54,249 nt of DNA. Source: Nitrospirota bacterium. GTDB lineage: Bacteria; Nitrospirota; Nitrospiria; SBBL01; JAADHI01. How positions within the stretch are numbered: the first letter of the stretch is position 1; the number at the start of each line of letters is the position of its first letter. The notes beneath the pieces are model-generated. The model worked only from the letters and a program-made list of their open reading frames with translations, ran no database searches and was not told where the DNA came from. This document shows positions 17,608 to 24,389 of this stretch, piece by piece. The DNA lies in NCBI GenBank assembly GCA_029261135.1, contig JAJDBX010000050.1, positions 1 through 54,249 of the forward strand, in the 5' to 3' direction. The position numbers were made by a program, and so were the translations under genes.

Positions 17608-17842
17608 GGTCACCCATATTTCGAGTCATGGCGTGTGGCTCTTATCTCAGGATAAAGAGCTATTTATGCCTTATGACCTATTCCCCTGGTTTAAAGATCA
17701 GCCGGTCAAGTCCATCATTAAGGTTGAAGAACCCTCACCGGGACATTTTTATTGGCCGGATATTGATGTAGATCTGTCGATAGCGTCCATTGAGCATCCC
17801 GAGCGTTTTCCTTTGGCATCAAAAAATTCCAAGAAGAATTAA
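17567..17842 (+). CDS. DUF2442 small protein
   Basis: The 91-residue protein matches DUF2442: EVTHISSHGVWLLSQDKELFMPYDLFPWFKDQPVKSIIKVEEPSPGHFYWPDIDVDLS-type sequence with the conserved YDLFPWF and WPxxDxDLS segments. It has its own Shine-Dalgarno (GAGGAG) inside the 3' end of the DUF4160 gene and overlaps it by 41 nt, which indicates obligate co-expression. Cas4 starts 24 nt downstream. Its function is unknown. It is the usual partner of DUF4160 and may be the antitoxin or DNA-binding half of the pair. Confidence 0.82.
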   Translation: MNLPAHGNSTSVLEVTHISSHGVWLLSQDKELFMPYDLFPWFKDQPVKSIIKVEEPSPGHFYWPDIDVDLSIASIEHPERFPLASKNSKKN

Positions 17843-17866
17843 TCTAAAACGGAACCCGTCATTCAA

Positions 17867-18484
17867 ATGGAACGCGAACCCATCATGATATCAGCCCTGG
17901 AGCACTACAGCTATTGCCCTCGGCAATGCGCCCTCATTCATCTTGAGCAGAGCTTTGATGAAAATATTTACACCCTGCGCGGCCAGGCTTTGCATCGTAG
18001 GGTGGACGAAGTGAAAACCGAATATCAAGAGGGCATCCGCATCGAACGCGCACTGCCGCTTTGGAGTCAGCGGTTGGCATTGATTGGGAAAGCCGATGTC
18101 GTGGAGTTTCACGGCGACATCCCCTATCCGGTTGAATACAAACACGGCCCCCGGCGAAAAAGAGAGCATGACGACCTACAACTCTGTGCGCAAGCGATTT
18201 GTTTGGAAGAAATGACCGGAGAACTTGTGCCAAAAGGGGCTATTTTCCATCACAGTTCACGGAGACGGCGTGAAGTCTTATTTGATCAAGGCCTACGCGA
18301 TCTTGTCGCAGAAACCACAGAAGCGATCCGAGAACTATTTGTATCAAAAAAAACGCCTTCGCCCGTCAATGACCAGCGCTGTACCCGTTGTTCTCTTCTG
18401 GAATCGTGCATGCCTTCGACCTCAGGAAAAGAAGACGCGACCCGACTCGCGCAAAAAAAGCTTTTCCAAATTACAGAATTCTAA
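17867..18484 (+). CDS. cas4: Cas4 exonuclease of spacer acquisition
   Basis: Cas4 trims prespacers and sets their PAM-defined orientation together with Cas1-Cas2. The 205-residue protein has the RecB-like nuclease core (GKADVVE, then PVEYKHG) and iron-sulfur cysteines at both ends: C17 and C21 in YCPRQC, and C172, C175 and C181 near the C-terminus. The start used is the ATG at 17867; a second ATG 6 codons later is also possible. In the usual type I-C order it sits directly between cas7 and cas1. Here foreign genes lie on both sides. Confidence 0.95.
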   Translation: MEREPIMISALEHYSYCPRQCALIHLEQSFDENIYTLRGQALHRRVDEVKTEYQEGIRIERALPLWSQRLALIGKADVVEFHGDIPYPVEYKHGPRRKREHDDLQLCAQAICLEEMTGELVPKGAIFHHSSRRRREVLFDQGLRDLVAETTEAIRELFVSKKTPSPVNDQRCTRCSLLESCMPSTSGKEDATRLAQKKLFQITEF

Positions 18485-18510
18485 GGGATAAATGCCCTGA
18501 TTTGAGAGGG

Positions 18511-18578
18511 AGAAGGATTGAAATACGGTCTAGTTTTTTATTAAAACAACATTGCATCTGTCCTTCGGCTAGATGCAA
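18511..18578 (+). repeat. Repeat-like fragments and UUCG hairpin between cas4 and hicB
   Basis: The 9-mer GGATTGAAA at 18515-18523 equals the 3' part of the CRISPR repeat of this locus, and GTCCTTCGG at 18560-18568 equals its loop region. The second lies in the loop of a perfect 8-bp inverted repeat, TTGCATCT 18552-18559 with AGATGCAA 18571-18578. The hairpin has no U-tract and ends 20 nt before the hicB ATG, so it could also be a HicB operator or an RNA-processing stem. Confidence 0.4.
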
Positions 18579-18598
18579 ATAAAAACAAGGAGCTGAAA

Positions 18599-18790
18599 AT
18601 GGAAAGACTTAAATATGTTTTTTGGCAAGATGAAGAAATGTGGCTGGGTTATCTGGAGACATATCCTGATTATATGACACAAGGTGAAACAAAAAATGAG
18701 CTCACAGCAAATCTGAAAGATATTTATACTGAACTGAATAGCGGAAACATTCCTTGTGTCAGAAAAGTCGCAGAGCTTGAAGTCGCATGA
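18599..18790 (+). CDS. hicB: HicB-family antitoxin
   Basis: HicB antitoxins have a partial RNase H-like fold that blocks the HicA mRNA interferase and usually represses the hic promoter. The 63-residue protein is the short HicB type, with YVFWQDEEMWLGYLETYPDYMTQGET followed by the helix EELxxNLxDIY-type segment and IPCVRKVAELEV. No separate C-terminal DNA-binding domain is present. It has a strong ribosome-binding site (AAGGAG, 8 nt before the ATG). The TGA overlaps the hicA ATG (ATGA at 18787-18790). It lies in the cas direction between cas4 and cas1. The usual toxin-first order is reversed, as is common for this subtype. Confidence 0.88.
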   Translation: MERLKYVFWQDEEMWLGYLETYPDYMTQGETKNELTANLKDIYTELNSGNIPCVRKVAELEVA

Positions 18791-18966
18791 AGCGGAAAGG
18801 TTTAGTCCGGAAAATTGAAAAAATGGGATGCATTTTTTTGAGACATGGAGGAAATCATGATTGGTATTAGAATCCTGAAACTAAAATCGCTCAGCCCCTT
18901 CCCCGCCACAACGAGATTAACGATTATTTGGCAAAACATATTCTCAAAATGCTCTCAAAAAAGTAA
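18787..18966 (+). pseudogene. hicA: hicA toxin gene with one in-frame amber stop
   Basis: Translation from the ATG at 18787 gives a HicA mRNA-interferase N-terminus, MKRKGLVRKIEKMGCIFL then RHGGNHDWY with the catalytic His in GGNH. TAG follows at 18868-18870, and the same frame continues with NPETKIAQPLPRHNEINDY and ends at TAA 18964. The whole 59-codon frame aligns with a normal HicA except for the stop. A single C-to-T change (CAG to TAG) would explain it. TAG ends other genes in this window (leuA, the FadL-type gene), so it is not recoded. The truncated product of 27 residues should be inactive unless the stop is suppressed. Confidence 0.88.
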
Positions 18967-18994
18967 TAACAGCATGTAAAGAAGGGGTTCCAGC

Positions 18995-20026
18995 TTGCAT
19001 CAACTCCTAAACACGCTCTACATCACCACCGAAGGGGCCTATCTTCATCTCGACCACGACACGCTCAAAGTCAAGATCGAAAAAGAAACCAAACTTCAAG
19101 TTCCCGTGCACCACCTGGGTGGCATCGTCTGCTTTGGCAATGTCATGGTCAGCCCGGCGGCGATGGCGCGTTGCGCGGAAGACGGACGTTTTCTCGTATT
19201 GCTGGATCGCAATGGGCGATTCAAAGCCCGTGTCGAAGGGCCGGTTTCCGGGAACGTGCTCTTGCGAAGCGCCCAGCATGAGATCATGCGCGATAAAGAA
19301 AAATCACTCGAAATCGCCAGAAATATGGTGGCGGGCAAGATTCAAAACAGTCGCCAGATCGTGCTTCGCGGCGCACGAGAAAATACGGATGACGGTGACA
19401 GTCAAACATTGAAAAAGACCACAGATAAACTCGCAAATACCTTGTCACGTCTTCCAAAATGTCAAAACATTGATCAAGTCCGTGGCATTGAAGGCGAATC
19501 CGCAAGGGCTTATTTTTCCTCTTTTGATCGCATGGTGCGTGAAGACCGGGAAACCTTCCGTTTCAATGGCCGAAACCGACGACCGCCACGTGATCCGGTG
19601 AATGCACTGATCTCTTTTCTATATGCCTTATTGATGAATGATTGTGTCGCGGGTGCAGAGGGAGTAGGACTTGACCCTCAATTGGGGTTCTTGCACACCA
19701 TCCGTCCCGGTCGGGCCGCGCTGGCTTTAGACTTAATGGAAGAATTGCGTGCTGTGTTAGCGGATCGATTGGCTCTTACACTGATCAACCGTAAACAGAT
19801 CCGAGCAAAACATTTTATTGATCGACCCGGCGGAGCCGTTCATTTAGATGATGACGGAAGAAAGGAAGTAGTGGTTGCTTATCAAAAGAGAAAACAAGAA
19901 GAAATCACGCATCCTTTGCTGAATCAAAAAATGCCAATTGGTTTAATTCCGCATGTGCAGGCACGTCTGCTCGCCCGAACCTTGAGAGGGGACATGGAAA
20001 CTTATATCCCTTATCTTTATCGATGA
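18995..20026 (+). CDS. cas1: Cas1 integrase (type I-C)
   Basis: Cas1 is the metal-dependent integrase that inserts new spacers at the leader end. The 343-residue protein has the three conserved metal ligands: E166 in GIEGESARAYF, H234 in FLHTIRPGR and D246 in ALDLMEE. The start is a TTG at 18995 with GAAGGGG about 8 nt upstream. No ATG is available before the conserved beta domain. cas2 follows after 7 nt. It lies 28 nt after the dead hicA, so read-through from the cas/hic transcript is needed unless a separate promoter exists. Confidence 0.96.
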   Translation: MHQLLNTLYITTEGAYLHLDHDTLKVKIEKETKLQVPVHHLGGIVCFGNVMVSPAAMARCAEDGRFLVLLDRNGRFKARVEGPVSGNVLLRSAQHEIMRDKEKSLEIARNMVAGKIQNSRQIVLRGARENTDDGDSQTLKKTTDKLANTLSRLPKCQNIDQVRGIEGESARAYFSSFDRMVREDRETFRFNGRNRRPPRDPVNALISFLYALLMNDCVAGAEGVGLDPQLGFLHTIRPGRAALALDLMEELRAVLADRLALTLINRKQIRAKHFIDRPGGAVHLDDDGRKEVVVAYQKRKQEEITHPLLNQKMPIGLIPHVQARLLARTLRGDMETYIPYLYR

Positions 20027-20033
20027 GAAACCG

Positions 20034-20324
20034 ATGTTTGTTGTGATTGCCTATGACGTCTCAACAGAAACCCGTGAAGGTAAACGCCGCTTGAGGCGCA
20101 TTGCAAGCGAATGCAAAAATTTCGGGCAGCGGGTTCAACAATCCGTTTTTGAATGTACTGTCAATCCGATGGAATATGAGACATTGGTTCGGCGGCTTTT
20201 GGAGATTATCAATAAAAAAGAAGATCGGCTTCGGATCTACCGCCTCACGGCGCCGAAGGAAAAACATATCGAAATCTACGGATTAGACGGGACAGTCGAT
20301 TTTGAAGGACCCTTGCTGGTTTAA
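20034..20324 (+). CDS. cas2: Cas2 (spacer-acquisition scaffold)
   Basis: Cas2 dimers bridge two Cas1 dimers in the integration complex. The 96-residue protein has a ferredoxin-like fold beginning FVVIAYDVS with Asp8 at the conserved metal position, RVQQSVFEC in the second strand and [17 protein letters not shown] at the C-terminus, typical of type I-C Cas2. The stop codon directly abuts the leader inverted repeat. Confidence 0.96.
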   Translation: MFVVIAYDVSTETREGKRRLRRIASECKNFGQRVQQSVFECTVNPMEYETLVRRLLEIINKKEDRLRIYRLTAPKEKHIEIYGLDGTVDFEGPLLV

Positions 20325-20501
20325 GCGCGAACCCTCAGCAATGGGAAAAATGGAGGAGGTTCGCGAAGCGTATAAAAGATTGGAATAAAAGAATAAATTA
20401 AGAAAATGGAACAGAAAGATTTTCAGTGAAGGGGAAATAATATGATGTCCGCGTTTTGTGGTCTCAAAGATCTTAAAAGCAAAGGACAATTTCACCACAC
20501 T
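20325..20501 (+). promoter_or_regulatory. CRISPR leader with conserved inverted repeat
   Basis: The 177-nt leader starts with an 8-bp perfect inverted repeat (CGCGAACC 20326-20333, GGTTCGCG 20358-20365) immediately after cas2, a feature I recognise from other type I-C leaders. The rest is purine-rich and AT-rich, with TATAAAAG near 20371 and TAATAT near 20438 as possible -10 boxes. Its position and the repeat orientation place the acquisition end at 20501/20502. Confidence 0.75.
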
Positions 20502-21413
20502 GTAGCACCCGTCCTTCGGGGCGGGTGAGGATTGAAACCCCGATTGCGTCAAATACCGCGACAGTGTTGACCGTGTAGCACCCGTCCTTCGGGGCGGGTG
20601 AGGATTGAAACGATGGCTGACTTATTTGGTTCATGGGTTCCGGGGGTAGTAGCACCCGTCCTTCGGGGCGGGTGAGGATTGAAACGGTTGATATTGCAGA
20701 GGCTCGGACAGAAACATTTTACGTAGCACCCGTCCTTCGGGGCGGGTGAGGATTGAAACACGGGCCAAGCAAGGCCCGCGTGTACGTCGAATATGTAGCA
20801 CCCGTCCTTCGGGGCGGGTGAGGATTGAAACAACACGGTGGCTGGCCCATGTATGTTTAAAAATGGAGAGGTAGCACCCGTCCTTCGGGGCGGGTGAGGA
20901 TTGAAACTGGTTCAATGCCATTTACTCCCCGTGGGTGTCATTGGTAGCACCCGTCCTTCGGGGCGGGTGAGGATTGAAACCAGATTGGACAGAAAAGAAA
21001 ATAGAAAGAATACAAGTAGCACCCGTCCTTCGGGGCGGGTGAGGATTGAAACCCGTAACAGTCGCACCCAACCAAACATTATCCGGGGTAGCACCCGTCC
21101 TTCGGGGCGGGTGAGGATTGAAACGCCGTTTACCTCTGACCCCTGCCATTGATTGATTGTAGCATCGGTCCTTCGGGGCGGGTGAGGATTGAAACCAGTT
21201 GCCTGAGTTGCTGTAACCTGAGTTGCTGTTGTAGCATCCGTCCTTCGGGGCGGGTGAGGATTGAAACATCTTAATCCCAGGGTAGGTATCTGCAAATTTC
21301 CCCGTAGCACCCGTCCTTCGGGGCGGGTGAGGATTGAAACTTGAATTTCTCGGAGATTTAAAACAAGCCTACCTGGGTAGCACCCGTCCTTCGGGGCGGG
21401 TGAGGATTGAAAC
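20502..21413 (+). CRISPR. Type I-C CRISPR array, 13 repeats and 12 spacers
   Basis: Thirteen 37-nt repeats start GTAGCACCCG and end GAGGATTGAAAC, so crRNAs carry the usual ATTGAAAC-type handle. Starts: 20502, 20575, 20649, 20723, 20795, 20871, 20944, 21016, 21088, 21159, 21231, 21304, 21377. Spacers are 36, 37, 37, 35, 39, 36, 35, 35, 34, 35, 36 and 36 nt and all differ. Each repeat folds into a 9-bp stem (one U-G pair) capped by a C(UUCG)G tetraloop. Repeats 10 and 11 share a C-to-T change at repeat position 8 (GCATC), and repeat 10 has a further C-to-G change; the two distal repeats are consensus. No spacer source was recognised in the window. Confidence 0.99.
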
Positions 21414-21464
21414 TTGCGTTCCTTCGGGAGATGAAGTCGAGGATGAAAGTGCGGGGCAAGCCTC

Positions 21465-21620
21465 TCAATAAGAGAGGGTGTTCTCAAGATAGTCAATAAC
21501 CAAAAGATTGCTAATTTTTCGTAACTGATCAATCAGAGAAGCTTTGGTAACAATTCCTAACTCTTCACAGTCTTTTGAACAATCAATGATCAGTTCTTCT
21601 GACTTGAGATTGTGTTCCAT
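21465..21620 (-). CDS. Possible 51-aa hypothetical protein beyond the array
   Basis: An ATG-initiated 51-codon frame with normal-looking, mostly soluble sequence (MEHNLKSEELIIDCSKDCEE at the start) lies between the array and the outer-membrane barrel gene. There is no Shine-Dalgarno before the ATG. The open frame extends another 16 codons upstream without a start codon, so it may be the remnant of a longer gene. The 3' end overlaps a short hairpin (CCTCTC 21461-21466, GAGAGG 21472-21477). Confidence 0.3.
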   Translation of the reverse strand: MEHNLKSEELIIDCSKDCEELGIVTKASLIDQLRKISNLLVIDYLENTLSY

Positions 21621-21669
21621 TTTATGACGTGCCCTATCTTTTAAAACCTTTAGGACTACCCCATCTCAA

Positions 21670-23022
21670 TCAAAAACTGTAACGTATCTCAGTGAAAATC
21701 CGGTCATTCTTATCAAAAAATCCGATAAAGCGAAAATCGTCCTGTTGAATATTGCCTTCTTTTCCTTCAAAAATATCCACACCCAAGGAAAGGGTCAAGT
21801 GATCGCTCTGCCGGTAGGTCGCACGTGGCCGGATCAAGGCTTCTTTATTGTTCAGCATGTAGATGACCAGGAGTTTTAAAAGCAGGGCCTCATTCATCAT
21901 TTTTTTTCGTAAGACCAAACTCGCACCGGAATCCAATTCATCTGCGATAATCTCGTTTTGATGATTTACAATCCATTGCTGAGAAAACTGAATGAATGTA
22001 TCAATGCCATAGGCAATTCTTGTGTCCCAGCCCAGTCCATATTTGACTTGAGGCCGTTTGATTTCTGCTTGCGTGGCGGAAGAAAAGGTGCCAAAGGATC
22101 GCCCATGCACATATGCAAATTCTCCTTTGATCAGTTCGTTACCCAAGCCTTTTGTAAATGTAAAACCAAAGGTGTGTATCCGGTGATAGCGGGGCGTATC
22201 ACCGGAAGATGGCCCTGAACTCGCTGGCCCAAACCCGAATATGGTTTGAGAGGCGGTCGGGAAGTCATCCCATCCATCAAAATAACTGAAGCCCAGATCG
22301 AACCCTTTCAGATACGTGGAGAGGCGAAGACCCACTTCCGTATTGAGAAAGATTTTTGGCGGCGTTTCCAATCCTGGTGGAAATTGAAACTGCTCAAATT
22401 CACTTCCTGCAGGAGCGGGCTGATGAAAGACTAACTCAGGAATCCACACGAATTGAAGCGTCATGTTTTGAAGATAAGTGTCTGTTTTGAGCATCCAAAG
22501 CGGGATGTAGCGATCCGTCAGCTCTCTTAGGATGAATTCATTAAAATCGATGGGGTTCAAGGCGTCGGTCAGGCGAAAACCTTCAATGACCCCCCAGCGC
22601 ACAATCTGTTTTCCGATCCGAAGATCGACTTTTTTAAAGAAAAAGTCGCCGTAAGCTTCTCTGATCTCGGCATTAAATGGATCGATATCAGAAATATTTC
22701 GCGGGGTCGCTTGTTGGAAGCGATCTTGAAAAGGGTTTGTCCGACTCAGATCTTGCAGGTCATGAATCGGATCGTAGGAAAGGCGTCCGATTGCCATTAA
22801 GTTCACATTAGATGAATAGCGATAACGGGTTTCAAGCTGATAAAACGTCAGCAGTTTGGTAAAGGCCGGGGATGATGCAACACGGTGTGCCGTTTCTTGT
22901 TGGAGAAAGTGATGAACCTCCAAGCCTTCAGGCAATGAATTCCCTGAGGCGGGAACGCGATAAATGTTCAGGAGTAGCGCAACTGTGACAGCCCTGAGCG
23001 CAAAGGAGAATAATTGATTCAC
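21670..23022 (-). CDS. Outer-membrane beta-barrel protein (DUF1302/alginate-export-like)
   Basis: The 450-residue protein has an N-terminal signal segment and then alternating amphipathic strands ending in the aromatic TEIRYSF, a C-terminal signal for barrel assembly. The segment IGKQIVRWGVIEGFRLTDALNPIDFNEFILRE, shared with DUF1302 barrels (G-Q-x-V-x-W-G then NPxDF), lies around residues 137-168. Such barrels are porins of unknown substrate, often linked to hydrophobic-compound uptake or polysaccharide export. It is the downstream member of a minus-strand group with the DUF4124-like membrane protein (21 nt gap). It converges on the CRISPR array and looks unrelated to it. Confidence 0.75.
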   Translation of the reverse strand: MNQLFSFALRAVTVALLLNIYRVPASGNSLPEGLEVHHFLQQETAHRVASSPAFTKLLTFYQLETRYRYSSNVNLMAIGRLSYDPIHDLQDLSRTNPFQDRFQQATPRNISDIDPFNAEIREAYGDFFFKKVDLRIGKQIVRWGVIEGFRLTDALNPIDFNEFILRELTDRYIPLWMLKTDTYLQNMTLQFVWIPELVFHQPAPAGSEFEQFQFPPGLETPPKIFLNTEVGLRLSTYLKGFDLGFSYFDGWDDFPTASQTIFGFGPASSGPSSGDTPRYHRIHTFGFTFTKGLGNELIKGEFAYVHGRSFGTFSSATQAEIKRPQVKYGLGWDTRIAYGIDTFIQFSQQWIVNHQNEIIADELDSGASLVLRKKMMNEALLLKLLVIYMLNNKEALIRPRATYRQSDHLTLSLGVDIFEGKEGNIQQDDFRFIGFFDKNDRIFTEIRYSF

Positions 23023-23043
23023 GACATGACCTTTACGTGAAGA

Positions 23044-23724
23044 CTAACTGCCACCCATGCCATTCAGGAGCGTTTCTCGTTCTTTTGCTTTTTGATTAAA
23101 TTGATCAACGACGTCCTGAGATTTTTCTAAGATTTCCGCCGGTGTGGTCATTTGCTCTGTCCAAGTCCCTTCTGAGATGTCCTGAACTTGATCGAAATTT
23201 AACACCGATTTGTTGAGCCAGGATAAATAAAATATGTAAACGCCGCAGAATAACACAACAACAATCGCCAGTTTTACCAAAATCATCGTGACAAAGCCAC
23301 CCACAAACCGCTTCAGTATTTTTGAGAAAATGAAAAAGGCGATGATGCCACCAATGATATATCCGATGAATAAAGTCTGTTGATCCTCAAAAAATGAAGC
23401 GAAGGTTTCCTTCCCTTGCCGGATTTTTTCTGTGCCGATTTCTCGGAGCTTTTCTTTCGTCAGTGCTTCTTTAGGGATGAATGGTTCTTCGGGAATCAAT
23501 TCTTCTTTCGCTTCTAATAACGCTTCCGTATTCTCATCCGAAAGAACAACTTCTTCCACCTTTTCTCTTTGCTCAATGGGGACTTCTTCTAAAATTTTTG
23601 TGAAAACCACCGTTCCATTTTTATTCGTATATTTATAAATGGTTTCGGCTTGTAAGAGAGGGCTTGAAAGCAAAAGAAGCGCGATTGCTGTGATCAAAAA
23701 GAGGAGACGATGTCTTGTTGCCAT
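23044..23724 (-). CDS. Membrane protein with DUF4124-like N-terminus
   Basis: The 226-residue protein has a signal peptide ending around LLQA, then an ETIYKYTNKNGTVVFTKI segment typical of DUF4124 (a small periplasmic module). An acidic Glu/Lys-rich linker (about 45-110) leads to two transmembrane helices (about 116-133 and 142-168), and a polar C-terminal tail follows. This suggests an envelope protein with a periplasmic N-terminal module. The biochemical role is unknown. It lies between the lipoprotein cytochrome and the outer-membrane barrel on the same strand. Confidence 0.65.
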   Translation of the reverse strand: MATRHRLLFLITAIALLLLSSPLLQAETIYKYTNKNGTVVFTKILEEVPIEQREKVEEVVLSDENTEALLEAKEELIPEEPFIPKEALTKEKLREIGTEKIRQGKETFASFFEDQQTLFIGYIIGGIIAFFIFSKILKRFVGGFVTMILVKLAIVVVLFCGVYIFYLSWLNKSVLNFDQVQDISEGTWTEQMTTPAEILEKSQDVVDQFNQKAKERETLLNGMGGS

Positions 23725-23807
23725 TGTTGGATTCCCAATAAAGACTGAAGCGATGATGACTCAGTCTCAATGATACACGGGGGATCCAAATGTGTCATTT
23801 TTTACAA

Positions 23808-24188
23808 CTACGAAATGCCGTTCTCTCTTTGAATCCATCGGATGTATCCGATAATTTGATCCACCTCGTTTTTGGAAACGCCGCTAATTTTGGGCATATT
23901 CCCAAAATTCCAGTGATGTTTTTGAACACCTCTTTTAACAGCCAGATGAAAGGCCGAATCGCCATGATGACTGGGTTCGTAAATCTTAGAAATAAAAGTT
24001 GGGCCGCGATCCGTCCCTTGCGCACCCGGGCCATGACATCCCGCGCAGGTTTTATTGAAAAGATTTTCTCCCTCAGAGAATTCAGCCGGTGCAGGTGGTG
24101 GCGGCGTTCTGGAAGAGGGTGTGCCTGAGCCATCGCAAGCTGACAATAGCATGATCAGCATTAGGGGAAAGAGAGAAGACAATTTCAT
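23808..24188 (-). CDS. Lipoprotein class I c-type cytochrome
   Basis: The 126-residue protein has a lipobox (LLSAC, lipidated C18), a Pro-rich tether, then a monohaem cytochrome c domain: CAGCH at 48-52 (C48, C51, proximal His52) and a distal Met98 in GNMPKI. It should sit on the periplasmic face of a membrane and carry single electrons. It is short and has no fused domain. No oxidase or dehydrogenase gene neighbours it, so its partner is unknown. A separate minus-strand promoter is not obvious. Confidence 0.9.
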   Translation of the reverse strand: MKLSSLFPLMLIMLLSACDGSGTPSSRTPPPPAPAEFSEGENLFNKTCAGCHGPGAQGTDRGPTFISKIYEPSHHGDSAFHLAVKRGVQKHHWNFGNMPKISGVSKNEVDQIIGYIRWIQRENGIS

Positions 24189-24238
24189 TGTATTTTCCTT
24201 AAAGAAGTTTTAACCCTGTGCGTTAGAGGGGCATTGTA

Positions 24239-24253
24239 AGAGATCTGATCTCT
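24239..24253 (+). promoter_or_regulatory. Perfect 15-bp palindrome upstream of the stress-protein gene
   Basis: AGAGATC-T-GATCTCT is a perfect inverted repeat around one central base. It directly precedes GATAAT (24254-24259), a fair -10 box, so a dimeric repressor bound here would overlap the promoter of the downstream gene. It lies in the only intergenic space between the divergent cytochrome and usp genes. Confidence 0.35.
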
Positions 24254-24294
24254 GATAATCAAGGTGAACTGTGCATCATAAAAACGGAGGTAAA

Positions 24295-24348
24295 ATGAGT
24301 GCTTCGTTTTGGAATGCTGATATAGAAGTCTGTGTTTTTCTTGATTAA
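24295..24348 (+). CDS. Possible 17-aa leader peptide before uspA-like gene
   Basis: An ATG at 24295 is preceded by a strong Shine-Dalgarno (GGAGG, 4 nt spacing) and opens a 17-codon frame (MSASFWNADIEVCVFLD) ending 41 nt before the usp gene. The good ribosome-binding site is the only support. It could be a leader peptide or chance. Confidence 0.25.
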   Translation: MSASFWNADIEVCVFLD

Positions 24349-24389
24349 AATGAGGGCTTAAAGTAGAGTGACGACAAGGAGGAAAGTCA

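Noticed and set aside
18787-18966. Genome-wide TAG recoding as an explanation for the hicA stop
   Set aside because: TAG ends other intact genes here, such as leuA and the FadL-type gene.
20473-21532. Several long frames across the CRISPR array with repeated peptides
   Set aside because: They are translations of the repeat units; the array is non-coding.
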